From: Fodinicola acaciae | GTDB taxonomy: Bacteria > Actinomycetota > Actinomycetes > Mycobacteriales > HKI-0501 | Length of the DNA: 64,000 nucleotides | Assembly: GCF_010993745.1 (NCBI RefSeq) | Contig: NZ_WOTN01000002.1 | Span: 558,001-622,000 of the forward strand | Direction: 5' to 3' | Translations under genes and position numbers: made by a program | Shown here: piece by piece, positions 1-8,016 of the stretch | Layout: each line of letters begins with the position of its first letter | How positions within the stretch are numbered: position 1 is the stretch's first letter | Notes under the pieces: generated by a model | Databases searched by the model: none | The model's input: only the letters and a program-made list of their open reading frames with translations | What the model was told of the DNA's origin: nothing

Positions 1-1
1 C

Positions 2-853
2 GTGCCGGCGGCCAACGACGCGGAAATCCTGGCGCGCGACCAGCTGGCGCACGCGCTTCTGTATTTCTCGCGCGGAAACCCGGTCGTCTACTACGGCGAC
101 GAGCAGGGTTTTGCCGGCACTGGTGGCGATCAGCTGGCGCGGCAGGACATGTTCGCCACCCGTACGGCCATCTACGCCGCCGACGACCTGATCGGCACCG
201 ACCGCACGACGACGACCGACTCCTACCGGCCGGACCATCCGCTTTACACGACGATCCGCAGGCTCGCGGACACGACCGCGCGGAATGCGGCTTTGCGTGT
301 CGGTGCGCAGATTCCGCGGCTCGCGGACGGGTCGGTGTTGGCGTTCAGCCGGATCGATCCGAAGCGTCAGATCGAGTACGTTGTGGTGCTGAACAACGGA
401 AAGACGGACCGGACGGTCGCTGTGCCGACGTATTCGGTCGGCATGCGGTTCGATCGGATTTATCCGGGTGCCGGGTCGTCGACCAGTGGCGCCGATCGCG
501 GTTTGGTCGTACGCGTCCCGGCGCTGTCTGCCGTTGTCTACAAGGCATCGCGCGCGATCGACCGGCCTGCCGCGGCCCCGGCCGTACGCGTCGACGCGCC
601 GACTGTGGACGCGAGCTCCGGCCGGCTGACGCTGTCGGCCGCGGTGCCCGGCGACGGCTTCAACGAGGTGACTTTTCTCGTTGCGCCAGAAGGGAAACCG
701 CTCGCGGTCGCCGGGACCGACGACAACGCGCCGTACCGCGTCTATCTCGACCCGACCCGCTGGCGGCACGGACAACGGCTCACCGTCGTGGCGGTCGTGA
801 AGGACTCAGCCGGCCGGGTCGCGGCCGACTCGCGTTCGTTCCCGATCTCTTAG
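2..853 (+). CDS. GH13 alpha-amylase-family glycosidase, C-terminal part (5' end outside window)
   Basis: The reading frame is already open at the left edge, so the true start lies upstream and the GTG at position 2 is probably an internal Val codon. The first 60 residues carry the end of the GH13 barrel, including GNPVVYYGDEQGF, the conserved strand-8 segment of alpha-amylases. A C-terminal beta-rich region follows, with DGSVLAFSR and VVVLNN typical of the GH13 C domain. The last 90 residues look like an added immunoglobulin-like beta domain. The catalytic Asp/Glu residues lie upstream, so substrate specificity cannot be judged. The gene converges on and overlaps the MFS gene by 74 bp. Confidence 0.85.
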   Translation: MPAANDAEILARDQLAHALLYFSRGNPVVYYGDEQGFAGTGGDQLARQDMFATRTAIYAADDLIGTDRTTTTDSYRPDHPLYTTIRRLADTTARNAALRVGAQIPRLADGSVLAFSRIDPKRQIEYVVVLNNGKTDRTVAVPTYSVGMRFDRIYPGAGSSTSGADRGLVVRVPALSAVVYKASRAIDRPAAAPAVRVDAPTVDASSGRLTLSAAVPGDGFNEVTFLVAPEGKPLAVAGTDDNAPYRVYLDPTRWRHGQRLTVVAVVKDSAGRVAADSRSFPIS

Positions 854-2222
854 CGCGCCGCCGTTCCTCCACGGTCAGCCAGATCGCGAACGCCAACGCG
901 AGCACGACGGCTGCGACGAGCAGCCGGCTGGCGTCGCGGAAGGTGTCGACCGTGGGGCTGCCGCCCCGTTCCAGCGCCACGACAAGGGCGGCCGTGCCGA
1001 CCGAGCCGCCCACCCGCTGCAGGATGTTGGCTTCCGACGTTGCCTCGGGCAGCTGGTCGACCGGCACCGTCTTGTACGCCGCGGACAGTGCCGGCATCGC
1101 GGACAGGCCCAGCCCGAAGCCGGTGCCGACCTGCAGCGCCTCCACCAGGACCAGGCTCACGCCGGCCGGAGCGAACGCGAGCGGGAGCACGGTGACGAGG
1201 CTGACCGCGAGGCCCGCGACGCTGACGATCCCGCCGCCGATCCGGTCGGTGAGCGCTCCACCGAACGGCATGGACAGGGCCGCGCCGCTGCCGACGGCAA
1301 GCATGAGCAGGCCGGTCTGGACGACGCTCTCGTGTCGGATCAGCTGGTAGTAGAGCGGCAGCAGGACCATGGTGCCCAGCAGCGCGGCGCCGGTGAAGAA
1401 GACCGACGCGATCGCCGCGGTGTAGGCCGGATTGCCGAAAAGGCGCAGGTTGAGCACGGGTACGGGGACCCGCAGGCTCCGCCACACGAACAGGGCCAGC
1501 GCCACGACACCGACGGCTCCCAACGCCAGGGTGAAGGTCACGTCACCGCGGTGCTGGCCGGTCGCCGTGATGCCGTAGACGACCAGCGGTACGCCGATCG
1601 CCGCCAGCGCGAGGCCGGTCACGTCGAGCGGCCGGCCGGCGGCCGGGGCGCCACGCGGCACCAGGCGCAGGCCGAACAGCAGGGCGACCAGCCCGACCGG
1701 CGCGTTGACCAGGAACAGCGACCGCCAGGTCACGCCGCTGACCAGCAGGCCGCCGACCGCCGGCCCGATGACCGGCGCGAGCACGGACACGACCTTGGTC
1801 GAGTTGAGCACGCGGCCCATCCGGTCGGCGCCGGCGAGCTGTCCGATGATCGTGTGGCCGGTGGGTACGAGCATCGCGCCGGCCAGGCCCTGCAGCAGCC
1901 GCAGGGCGATGAGCACGGCGATCGTTGGCGCTAAAGCACACAAAACCGACGACACGGTGAACGCGGCGAGCGCGTACAACCACAGGCGGCCCGCGCCCAT
2001 CCGCCGGCCGAGCCAGGCGGTGAGCGGCAGCGCGGCGGCGAACGCGACCAGATAACCGCTCGCCAGCCACTGTGTCGTCGCGAGCGGCGCCGCCAGGTCC
2101 CGGCTGATGGTCGTCAACCCGACGTTGACCAGCGACGACCCGAGGTTGGACATGAACGAGCCGAGGATGATCACCGCCGCCACCCGCCACACCGCCGCCG
2201 GCACTCTGGTCACGGTGGTCAT
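780..2222 (-). CDS. MFS drug exporter, DHA2 (14-TM) family
   Basis: Predicted proton-driven exporter in the cytoplasmic membrane. The 480-aa protein is almost entirely hydrophobic segments. It has the DHA2 signature GPAVGG (motif C, antiporter type) near residue 150 and conserved WRSLFLVNAPVG between helices 5 and 6, as in EmrB/QacA-like pumps. I chose the ATG at 2222 because AAGGAG lies 6 nt upstream; the longer frame to 2381 would run through the operator. It is divergent from a MarR regulator across 70 bp containing palindromes, so it is probably the repressed target. The basic C-terminal tail overlaps the convergent glycosidase gene by 74 bp. The transported compound is unknown. Confidence 0.9.
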   Translation of the reverse strand: MTTVTRVPAAVWRVAAVIILGSFMSNLGSSLVNVGLTTISRDLAAPLATTQWLASGYLVAFAAALPLTAWLGRRMGAGRLWLYALAAFTVSSVLCALAPTIAVLIALRLLQGLAGAMLVPTGHTIIGQLAGADRMGRVLNSTKVVSVLAPVIGPAVGGLLVSGVTWRSLFLVNAPVGLVALLFGLRLVPRGAPAAGRPLDVTGLALAAIGVPLVVYGITATGQHRGDVTFTLALGAVGVVALALFVWRSLRVPVPVLNLRLFGNPAYTAAIASVFFTGAALLGTMVLLPLYYQLIRHESVVQTGLLMLAVGSGAALSMPFGGALTDRIGGGIVSVAGLAVSLVTVLPLAFAPAGVSLVLVEALQVGTGFGLGLSAMPALSAAYKTVPVDQLPEATSEANILQRVGGSVGTAALVVALERGGSPTVDTFRDASRLLVAAVVLALAFAIWLTVEERRRAKRSGTNASRPRPGRLSPSRPPRR

Positions 2223-2238
2223 GGCCGGCTCCTTCAAA

Positions 2239-2275
2239 ATAATGGGGGATTCCCATCGTGGGATAGCCCCATTAT
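2239..2275. promoter_or_regulatory. Palindromic operator between MFS and MarR genes
   Basis: A 37-bp dyad is centred on 2257: ATAATGGGG at 2239-2247 pairs with CCCCATTAT at 2267-2275, and TCCCA at 2251-2255 pairs with TGGGA at 2259-2263. It can also be read as two tandem ATGGG-N5-CCCAT sites about 16 bp apart (2242-2256 and 2258-2272), the second imperfect. The spacing is one and a half helical turns. The position between divergent start codons, 18 bp from the MarR start, fits autorepression plus control of the exporter. Assignment to the neighbouring MarR protein is inference. Confidence 0.75.
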
Positions 2276-2292
2276 GGGAGTACGCTGGTGCC

Positions 2293-2751
2293 GTGGCAAG
2301 AAGCGAGCGTCCGGGCGTCCTGCTGAACAAGCCGCTGTTCGCGATCTCCCGGCTCGGCCGGGTGGTGCGGGACGGCATCAAGGAGGCCTTCGACCGGGAA
2401 AAGCTGTCCTGGCGGGGCTACATCGTGCTGGAATGCCTCGCCGGCCATGGCCCGATGGCGCAGCGGGAGCTGTCCGACCTGATCGCGATGGATCCCAGCG
2501 ACCTGGTCAAGCTCCTCGACGAGCTGGAGCGAGCTGGCGAGGTGCGACGCGACGCCGATCCCGCGGATCGCCGCCGGCGGTTGCTGTCCCTCGCGCCGGG
2601 CGGCGCCCGGGCGCTGGAGCGCGGCGAGCGCGTCGTGGAGCGGGCGACCGCGGAGATCCTGGGGCGCCTCGACGCCCAGGAGCGGGCCTCGTTGCACCGG
2701 TTGGCGTTGCGCGCGCTTGGCGCGGAGAAACCGGCAAAGGTGGATATTTAG
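2293..2751 (+). CDS. MarR-family transcriptional regulator
   Basis: A 152-aa winged-helix regulator. The helix-turn-helix covers roughly residues 50-85 (PMAQRELSDLIAMDPSDLVKLLDELE), followed by the MarR wing with the diagnostic DPADRRRRLLSL. Flanking helices are likely dimerisation arms. I chose the GTG at 2293 because longer in-frame starts would place the coding region across the operator. The gene is divergent from the DHA2 exporter, the standard arrangement for ligand-relieved repression of a pump. No ligand can be predicted. Confidence 0.88.
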   Translation: MARSERPGVLLNKPLFAISRLGRVVRDGIKEAFDREKLSWRGYIVLECLAGHGPMAQRELSDLIAMDPSDLVKLLDELERAGEVRRDADPADRRRRLLSLAPGGARALERGERVVERATAEILGRLDAQERASLHRLALRALGAEKPAKVDI

Positions 2752-2811
2752 CCAGCCGTGTGACCATGTCCACCCGCCGGTGAGGTGTGGTGGGGCCGGT
2801 GGCGTGAGTCA

Positions 2812-3792
2812 ATGGTTGTCATGGCTCTTTCCGTGCCGCCCGCCGCGGTTACCCGGGAGTTCACCTCGCTTTACGTCGAGCACGACCGGGCCGAGTGGCG
2901 CGCGCTGGCCGAGTCCGAGCCGCTGCCGCTGACCCTCACCGAGATCGAGCGGCTGCGCGGTCTGGGCGACCACCTCGACCTGGACGAGGTCGCGACGGTC
3001 TACCTGCCGCTGTCCCGGCTGCTGAGCATGTACGTGGCCAACACGCAGCGGCTCTGGGACGCGCAACGGCGCTTCCTCAACTCGGCGGAGCCGAAGGTGC
3101 CGTTCGTGATCGCGGTCGCCGGCTCGGTCGCGGTCGGCAAGTCGACCACGGCCAGGCTCCTGCAGGCGTTGCTGTCCCGCTGGCCGGACCATCCGCGCGT
3201 GGAGTTGGTCACCACCGACGGCTTCCTGCATCCCAACGCCACGCTCATCGCGCGCAACCTGCTGCACCGCAAGGGTTTCCCGGAGGCGTACGACCGGCGC
3301 GCGCTGGTGCGCTTCCTGGCCGAGGTGAAGGCCGGTCGGTCCGAGGTCAACGCGCCGGTCTACTCGCACCTCACCTACGACATCGTGCCGGGACAGGTGC
3401 AGAAAGTGCGCCAGCCGGACATCCTCATCCTGGAGGGCCTCAACGTCCTGCAGCACGGCAGCGACATCACCGGCCGGCCGCCGAAGGTCTTCCTGAGCGA
3501 CTTCTTCGACTTCTCCGTGTACGTGGACGCGGCCGAGCACGACGTGAAGTCGTGGTACGTGAACCGGTTCCTCAAGCTGCGCGAGACCGCCTTCCGCGAC
3601 CCCAGCTCGTACTTTCGCCGCTATGCCGAGCTGTCCCGCGACCAGGCGGTCGCCACCGCGGAGTCGCTGTGGGACCAGATCAACGGCCCCAACCTGCGGC
3701 AGAACATCGCGCCGTCGCGTTCGCGCGCGCGGCTCGTACTCACCAAAGGCGCCGACCACACCGTCCGCCGCATCCGCCTCCGCCGGCTGTAG
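2812..3792 (+). CDS. coaA: Type I pantothenate kinase
   Basis: Phosphorylates pantothenate with ATP, the first committed step of coenzyme A synthesis, in the cytoplasm. The 326-aa protein has the P-loop GSVAVGKST at residues 104-112, then TTDGFL and HRKGFPE, and closes with DADH-like and RLRL segments, all typical of bacterial PanK-I and close to mycobacterial CoaA. The length suits the family. The start is ATG 2812 or ATG 2821 in the same frame; neither has a strong Shine-Dalgarno. It is a single gene followed by a hairpin that overlaps the stop codon. Confidence 0.95.
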   Translation: MVVMALSVPPAAVTREFTSLYVEHDRAEWRALAESEPLPLTLTEIERLRGLGDHLDLDEVATVYLPLSRLLSMYVANTQRLWDAQRRFLNSAEPKVPFVIAVAGSVAVGKSTTARLLQALLSRWPDHPRVELVTTDGFLHPNATLIARNLLHRKGFPEAYDRRALVRFLAEVKAGRSEVNAPVYSHLTYDIVPGQVQKVRQPDILILEGLNVLQHGSDITGRPPKVFLSDFFDFSVYVDAAEHDVKSWYVNRFLKLRETAFRDPSSYFRRYAELSRDQAVATAESLWDQINGPNLRQNIAPSRSRARLVLTKGADHTVRRIRLRRL

Positions 3793-3823
3793 GAGAGCGT
3801 CCGGGTGCGCCCGGACACTCTCC
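3792..3823 (+). terminator. Hairpin after coaA
   Basis: GGAGAG-C-GTCCGGG, a TGCG loop, then CCCGGAC-A-CTCTCC. The 13-bp stem has one internal mismatch and begins at the last base of the stop codon. There is no clear U-tract, as is common in high-GC actinomycetes. Confidence 0.7.
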
Positions 3824-4003
3824 GGGACCTGTTTTGACCCCCCGGAGAGCGGCCAGGTATCGTTGACGGTCGTTGCGTGGTGTGCTGGCCTTGGCGTGCC
3901 CCGCTGGCAGCAGCCGGCGGTGGGCGTGCGGCGGCAAGCCACACAGCCGCTTGGCAGCCCGCCGGCGGATTTCGGAGTCCAGAGACGAGAGCAAGGTAGG
4001 CCT

Positions 4004-4447
4004 GTGCGTACGTACAGCCCGAAGCCGGGTGACGTGAAGCGTCAGTGGCTGGTCATCGACGCCACCGACGTGGTGCTGGGACGGCTCGCCACCCAGGTTG
4101 CCCAGTTGCTGCGGGGCAAGCACAAGGCGGTCTTCGCGCCGCACGCGGACACCGGCGATTTCGTGATCGTGGTGAACGCCGACAAGATCGCGCTGACCGG
4201 TGCCAAGCGCGAGCAGAAGGTGGCCTACCGGCACTCCGGCTATCCCGGTGGCCTCAAGCGCACGCCGTACGCGGAGCTGCTGGAGCAGCGTCCGGAGAAG
4301 GCGGTCGAGCTGGCCGTCCGCGGCATGCTGCCGAAGAACACCCTCGGCCGCCAGCAGCTGCGCAAGCTCAAGGTCTACGCCGGCCCGGAGCACCCGCACC
4401 AGGCCCAGCAGCCGGTCGATTTCCAGATCACCCAGGTCGCGCAGTAG
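4004..4447 (+). CDS. rplM: 50S ribosomal protein L13
   Basis: Structural protein of the large ribosomal subunit; binds 23S rRNA early in assembly. At 147 aa it matches the family length. It shows [16 protein letters not shown] at the N-terminus, [12 protein letters not shown], and [11 protein letters not shown] near residue 115. Start GTG 4004 has AAGGTAGG just upstream, and its [10 protein letters not shown]-terminus matches actinobacterial L13 proteins. It is transcribed with rpsI 31 bp downstream, the universal L13-S9 pair. The 180 bp upstream after the coaA hairpin probably hold the promoter and leader, but I see no convincing hexamers there. Confidence 0.97.
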   Translation: MRTYSPKPGDVKRQWLVIDATDVVLGRLATQVAQLLRGKHKAVFAPHADTGDFVIVVNADKIALTGAKREQKVAYRHSGYPGGLKRTPYAELLEQRPEKAVELAVRGMLPKNTLGRQQLRKLKVYAGPEHPHQAQQPVDFQITQVAQ

Positions 4448-4478
4448 ACCTGTCCAGGAGTCAAGGAGAAGTCACAGC

Positions 4479-4886
4479 GTGACCACCCCCACAGTCGCCG
4501 GAGCCCCGGTGCAGACCGTCGGTCGCCGCAAGGAGGCCATCGTCCGGGTCCGGCTCGTTCCGGGCACCGGCACGTTCTCGCTCAACGGCAAGACCCTTGA
4601 GGCGTACTTCCCGAACAAGGTCCACCAGCAGCTGGTCAGCGAGCCGTTCGTGACGCTCGAGCGCACCGAGCAGTACGACGTCATCGCCCGGCTGGCCGGT
4701 GGCGGCGTCTCCGGCCAGGCCGGCGCGCTCCGGCTGGCGATCGCTCGCGCGCTCGTCGAGCTGGACGCCGACGACCGTCCGGCGCTCAAGCGGGCCGGCT
4801 TCCTCACCCGTGACGCGCGGGTGAAGGAGCGGAAGAAGTACGGCCTGAAGAAGGCCCGCAAGGCGCCGCAGTACTCCAAGCGGTAG
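4479..4886 (+). CDS. rpsI: 30S ribosomal protein S9
   Basis: Small-subunit ribosomal protein whose C-terminal tail reaches the tRNA in the P site. The 135-aa protein shows [33 protein letters not shown], and ends in the invariant SKR. Start GTG 4479 is preceded by AAGGAGAA. It is second in the rplM-rpsI operon. The stop is followed after about 35 bp by a hairpin, and glmM starts 150 bp on, as in other actinobacteria. Confidence 0.97.
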   Translation: MTTPTVAGAPVQTVGRRKEAIVRVRLVPGTGTFSLNGKTLEAYFPNKVHQQLVSEPFVTLERTEQYDVIARLAGGGVSGQAGALRLAIARALVELDADDRPALKRAGFLTRDARVKERKKYGLKKARKAPQYSKR

Positions 4887-4921
4887 GAAAGTGATCCGGG
4901 CCCGGACGGGCCCGAAGCCTC

Positions 4922-4952
4922 TGCCGGTCCGCACCGTACGGTCGGACCGGCA
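4922..4952 (+). terminator. Hairpin after rpsI
   Basis: TGCCGGTCCG at 4922-4931 pairs perfectly with CGGACCGGCA at 4943-4952, and the intervening segment contains the self-complementary ACCGTACGGT. This gives a 10-bp outer stem between rpsI and glmM. Terminator or processing site; no U-tract. Confidence 0.55.
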
Positions 4953-5035
4953 TCGGCGGTTTCGGCCGACCTTGCCGGCCGTGGATCACTCTCCCCTGAC
5001 GACCTGCAACGATGCTGGTGCGAGGTGGGGAACTT

Positions 5036-6382
5036 ATGGCGCGACTTTTCGGCACCGACGGCCTGCGTGGGCTGGCGAACGGTGATCTGACTCCAGAGCT
5101 GGCGACCGCGGTGTCGGTCGCCACCGCCCACGTACTGGCAACGGCGGCGGCCGGTCCGCGTCCGGTCGCGGTGGTCGGCCGCGACCCGCGAGCCTCCGGC
5201 GAGATGCTGGAGGCGGCGGTCTGCGCCGGCATCAGCGCGGCCGGCACCGACGTGCTCCGCGTCGGAGTGTTGCCGACGCCGGCCATCGCGCACCTGGTGG
5301 CCGACACCGACGCCGACTTCGGCATCGTCGTGTCCGCCAGCCACAACCCGATGCCGGACAACGGCATCAAGGTCTTCGCACGCGGCGGCGCCAAGCTGGC
5401 CGACGAGATCGAGGACGAGATCCAGACCGCGCTGGAGGAGAACGCCTCGCGCGAGTGGACCCGGCCGGTCGGCTCCGGCATCGGCCGGATCCGCGACCTG
5501 CCGGACGGGCGCGACCGCTACCTGGCCTACCTGGCCGCCGCCGTACCGAACCGGCTGGACGGCCTGAAGGTCGTCGTCGACTGCGCGCACGGCGCCTCGG
5601 CCGGCATCGCGCCGCGGCTGTACGAACAGGCCGGCGCCGAGGTGATCGCGATCGGCAACGAGCCGGACGGCCTGAACATCAACGACGGTGTCGGTGCCAC
5701 TCACCTCGCGCCGCTGCGTAAGGCGGTCGTCGAGCACGGCGCCGACGTGGGCATCGCGCACGACGGCGACGCCGACCGCTGCCTGGCGGTCGCCGCCGAC
5801 GGCAGCCCGGTGGACGGCGACGCGATCATGGCGATCCTGGCGGTCGCGATGAAGGAGGCCGGCATGCTCGCCGGCGACACGCTGGTCGCCACCGTGATGA
5901 GCAACCTCGGCCTGCACCTGGCGATGCGCGAGCACGACATCGACGTGCTGACCACGGCCGTCGGCGACCGGTACGTGCTGGAGGCGCTGCGCGACAAGGG
6001 CCTCTCGCTCGGCGGTGAGCAGAGCGGTCACGTCGTGCTGCCGGCGTACGCGCCGACCGGCGACGGTCTGCTGACCGCGGTGATGCTGCTGGCCAGGATG
6101 GCCGCCACCAAGCAGTCGCTGGCCGAGCTCGCCGCGGTGATGACCCGGCTGCCGCAGGAGCTGGTCAACGTGGCGGTGAAGGACAAGGCCGCCGCGGCCG
6201 CGTCGCCGGACGTGGCGGCCGCCGTACACGCCGCCGAGGACGAGCTCGGGGGCCGCGGCCGCGTGCTGCTGCGGCCGTCCGGCACCGAGCGGCTGATCCG
6301 GGTGATGGTCGAGGCGGCGACCGCCGGCCAGGCCAAGACGCTGGCTGACCGGATCGCCGACGTGGTCAAGACCGCGAGCTAG
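5036..6382 (+). CDS. glmM: Phosphoglucosamine mutase
   Basis: Converts glucosamine-6-phosphate to glucosamine-1-phosphate for peptidoglycan precursors. The 448-aa protein has four alpha-phosphohexomutase regions: the phosphoserine loop SASHNP with the catalytic Ser at residue 102, the Mg-binding DGDADR near residues 243-248, the sugar loop GGEQSGH, and the phosphate loop RPSGTE near the C-terminus. I chose ATG 5036 because GAGGTGGGGA lies upstream and [12 protein letters not shown] is the family N-terminus. The TAG stop (6380-6382) lies within the CTAG boundary of a foldback element that begins at 6379. It acts on the product of GlmS, encoded 6 kb downstream. Confidence 0.97.
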   Translation: MARLFGTDGLRGLANGDLTPELATAVSVATAHVLATAAAGPRPVAVVGRDPRASGEMLEAAVCAGISAAGTDVLRVGVLPTPAIAHLVADTDADFGIVVSASHNPMPDNGIKVFARGGAKLADEIEDEIQTALEENASREWTRPVGSGIGRIRDLPDGRDRYLAYLAAAVPNRLDGLKVVVDCAHGASAGIAPRLYEQAGAEVIAIGNEPDGLNINDGVGATHLAPLRKAVVEHGADVGIAHDGDADRCLAVAADGSPVDGDAIMAILAVAMKEAGMLAGDTLVATVMSNLGLHLAMREHDIDVLTTAVGDRYVLEALRDKGLSLGGEQSGHVVLPAYAPTGDGLLTAVMLLARMAATKQSLAELAAVMTRLPQELVNVAVKDKAAAAASPDVAAAVHAAEDELGGRGRVLLRPSGTERLIRVMVEAATAGQAKTLADRIADVVKTAS

Positions 6383-6559
6383 GGTCTGTTTCGAGTCCCA
6401 CGCGGCGATAGCCGAGCCGCTGTCACATCTTTCTCGGGCCGCCTGCCGGCACCGGCCGAAAAGCCACCATAGCGCTGCTGTTTGGGCTTCCGTCCGGCAC
6501 CGGCAGGCGACGTTTGGATCTCGACTCTCATCCACGTGGGACTTCGAAACAGACCCTAG
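6379..6559. mobile_element. Foldback (MITE-like) element A, copy 1
   Basis: A 181-bp element bounded by CTAG at 6379-6382 and 6556-6559. The left end reads CTAGGGTCTGTTTCGA and the right end is the inverse complement, so CTAG may be a target duplication. Arms extend inward (GTCCCACG / CGTGGGAC), and the centre forms a second stem, GCCTGCCGG at 6441 with CCGGCAGGC at 6500. A second copy is at 50077-50244. It has no transposase and no credible ORF. CTAG duplications and termini starting GG are known for IS5-group elements; that relationship is inference. Confidence 0.8.
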
Positions 6560-6985
6560 ATGATCTATTCCAAGGGTTGCACCCGCCGGGTCGTCAGGAG
6601 GGCGTGTGTTGTTTCGCGTACGTCAAGTGCGTGACAGTCCCATGATCAACTCGGACAGGCCGTGGCTTCCCGGCAGGTGGCGAGACGAACCAGTATGTGG
6701 GACCGATAAGGACCTGTAACGCTAAATGCCCGTCTTGCGGTGTTCATGGTTGGCGCGAAGGCCGATTTACTAGCGCTGGACGCAAGAAAAACGGCCTTCA
6801 CTCCCACCTGACCGCCGCTCGCTGTGACTGGTGCGACTGTTGAGGCGGGCAATGCTGTTGTGACTCATGTGGGTTGGTTTGTTCGTTGCCCCTGGTTCGA
6901 GCTTTCCTCGACCGCGACGGCGTCCAACTATCGGGCACCAAGTCAGGAACGCAAGCTACCCCAGCCCTTGGAATAGATCATCTAG
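6556..6985. mobile_element. 430-bp element B with 21-bp perfect terminal inverted repeats
   Basis: The 21 bp at 6556-6576, beginning CTAGATGATCTATTCC, recur as an exact inverse complement at 6965-6985. The left CTAG is shared with the right end of foldback element A, so the two elements abut. The interior is less GC-rich than the neighbouring genes, holds no transposase, and contains a decayed Cys-rich reading frame (6646-6843) with a relative inside the segment at 14451-14897. It fills the space between convergent glmM and the nitroreductase-like gene and supplies the stop codon of the latter. It is probably a non-autonomous transposable element or a remnant of one. Confidence 0.7.
6646..6843 (+). 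pseudogene. Decayed small Cys-rich (zinc-knuckle-like) reading frame
   Basis: The frame is open from just after a TGA at 6643 to the TGA at 6841. It contains GGETNQYVGP, then TCNAKCPSC (CxxxCxxC) and ends CDWCDC. There is no ATG; the only in-frame start is GTG 6697 without a ribosome-binding site, so I treat it as a remnant. It is called real coding sequence because the minus-strand frame at 14658-14855 shares GGE..Y.G and CN.KC..C with the cysteines kept through synonymous changes. The function is unknown; paired Cys motifs suggest metal binding. Confidence 0.4.
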
Positions 6986-7421
6986 GTGTGAGCAGGACGA
7001 TCGGGATCACCCGGTCGGTCTTCTGCGCGTACTCCTCATAGAGCGGGAAGATGCGCGCCATCTGAGTCCAGAGCGGCTCGCGCTCGGCCGGCGACGCGAT
7101 CCGAGCGCGTGCGGTGAACCGGCGTGGGCCGACCTGTACGCCGACGCTCGGCTCGGCCAGCAGATTCTTCAACCACTCCGGATCCTGGTCGGCGCCGCCC
7201 TTGGAAGCGACGACCACGAAGTCGTCGCCGGAGGTGCCGTAGATCAGGCAGGTCCGTCGCGGCTGCCCGGTTCGGCGGCCGGTGGTGGCGAGAACGAGGG
7301 TGTAGACGCCGTTGGACTCGTGTCCGTCGGTGCCCCCGGAGGCCAGATATCTCCGCGTCTGGTCGGCGACCCAGTCCCACTGCGAGTCGGTGGCGCGGTC
7401 GAGGTCATCGGCGACAGCCAT
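6978..7421 (-). CDS. Deazaflavin (F420)-dependent nitroreductase-family protein
   Basis: A 147-aa member of the Ddn/DUF385 split-barrel family, which use F420H2 to reduce quinones or nitro compounds. It shows TLVLATTGRRTGQPR, then GDDFVVVASKGG, then DPEWLKNLLAEP and VQVG in the usual order. Start ATG 7421 has GGAAAGGA 10 nt upstream. The last codons and the TGA lie in the terminal repeat of element B, so the original C-terminus may have been replaced. Its substrate cannot be assigned. It runs divergent from the DGPF/ECF42 pair. Confidence 0.82.
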   Translation of the reverse strand: MAVADDLDRATDSQWDWVADQTRRYLASGGTDGHESNGVYTLVLATTGRRTGQPRRTCLIYGTSGDDFVVVASKGGADQDPEWLKNLLAEPSVGVQVGPRRFTARARIASPAEREPLWTQMARIFPLYEEYAQKTDRVIPIVLLTPR

Positions 7422-7607
7422 CGCGGCGATCCTTTCCTGTCGCGCGGCCACGACGGCCGCTGGTGCCCCTGGGACGGAGCCGGCATCGCGTTCGCGACAT
7501 CGCCAGGGCCGGAGAAAACAGCCGGCTCGGCGATGTCGAGAATGTAGCCGTGGCTTCGTCCCAGGGACATCAGCGGCCACGGTGGCCGTGAGACGGAGGA
7601 GACGACG

Positions 7608-8009
7608 ATGAAATACCTGCTGCTCAAGCACTATCGCGGCGGTCCGACCCCGGCTGTCGACTATCCGCCGATGGACCGGTGGACCCCGGAGGAGGTCGAC
7701 GCGCACCTCCAGTTCATGCGCGACTTCGCGGCGCGGCTGGAGGAGACCGGCGAGTTCGTCGAGACCCAAGCGCTGCTGACCGAAGGCGCGTTCGTACGCT
7801 CTGGCGGCCCCGGCCAGCCGCCGGTGACCGACGGCCCGTTCGCCGAGACCAAGGACCTCATCGCCGGCTGGTACGTCATCGACGTGGAGTCGTGGGACCG
7901 CGCGGTCGAGCTGGCCGGCGAGCTGTCCGCCGCGCCAGGCCCCGGCGGGAAGCCGATCTGCGAATGGCTGGAGGTCCGGCCGTTCTTCGCCGCCGCGCCG
8001 GCCGAGTGA
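7608..8009 (+). CDS. DGPF (YCII-related) domain protein
   Basis: A 133-aa protein of the YCII/DGPF alpha-beta barrel family. The motif DGPFAETKD is at about residues 84-92 and is followed by GWYVID, exactly as in family members. GGAGGAG precedes ATG 7608. The ECF sigma gene starts 7 bp downstream; DGPF proteins are routinely encoded beside ECF42 sigma factors, so a linked role is likely. The biochemical activity of the family is unclear. Confidence 0.88.
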   Translation: MKYLLLKHYRGGPTPAVDYPPMDRWTPEEVDAHLQFMRDFAARLEETGEFVETQALLTEGAFVRSGGPGQPPVTDGPFAETKDLIAGWYVIDVESWDRAVELAGELSAAPGPGGKPICEWLEVRPFFAAAPAE

Positions 8010-8016
8010 ACACCTT

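Noticed and set aside
850-1485. 211-aa minus-strand frame inside the MFS gene
   Set aside because: Overlaps the MFS transporter in another frame and has no hydrophobic or conserved pattern.
4472-6535. 687-aa open frame on the minus strand across rpsI and glmM
   Set aside because: It is a high-GC shadow of two certain genes, with no family motifs and a His/Arg-rich random composition.
6885-6905. TGGTTCGAGC resembling a tRNA T-loop
   Set aside because: No acceptor stem, anticodon arm or D arm can be drawn around it.
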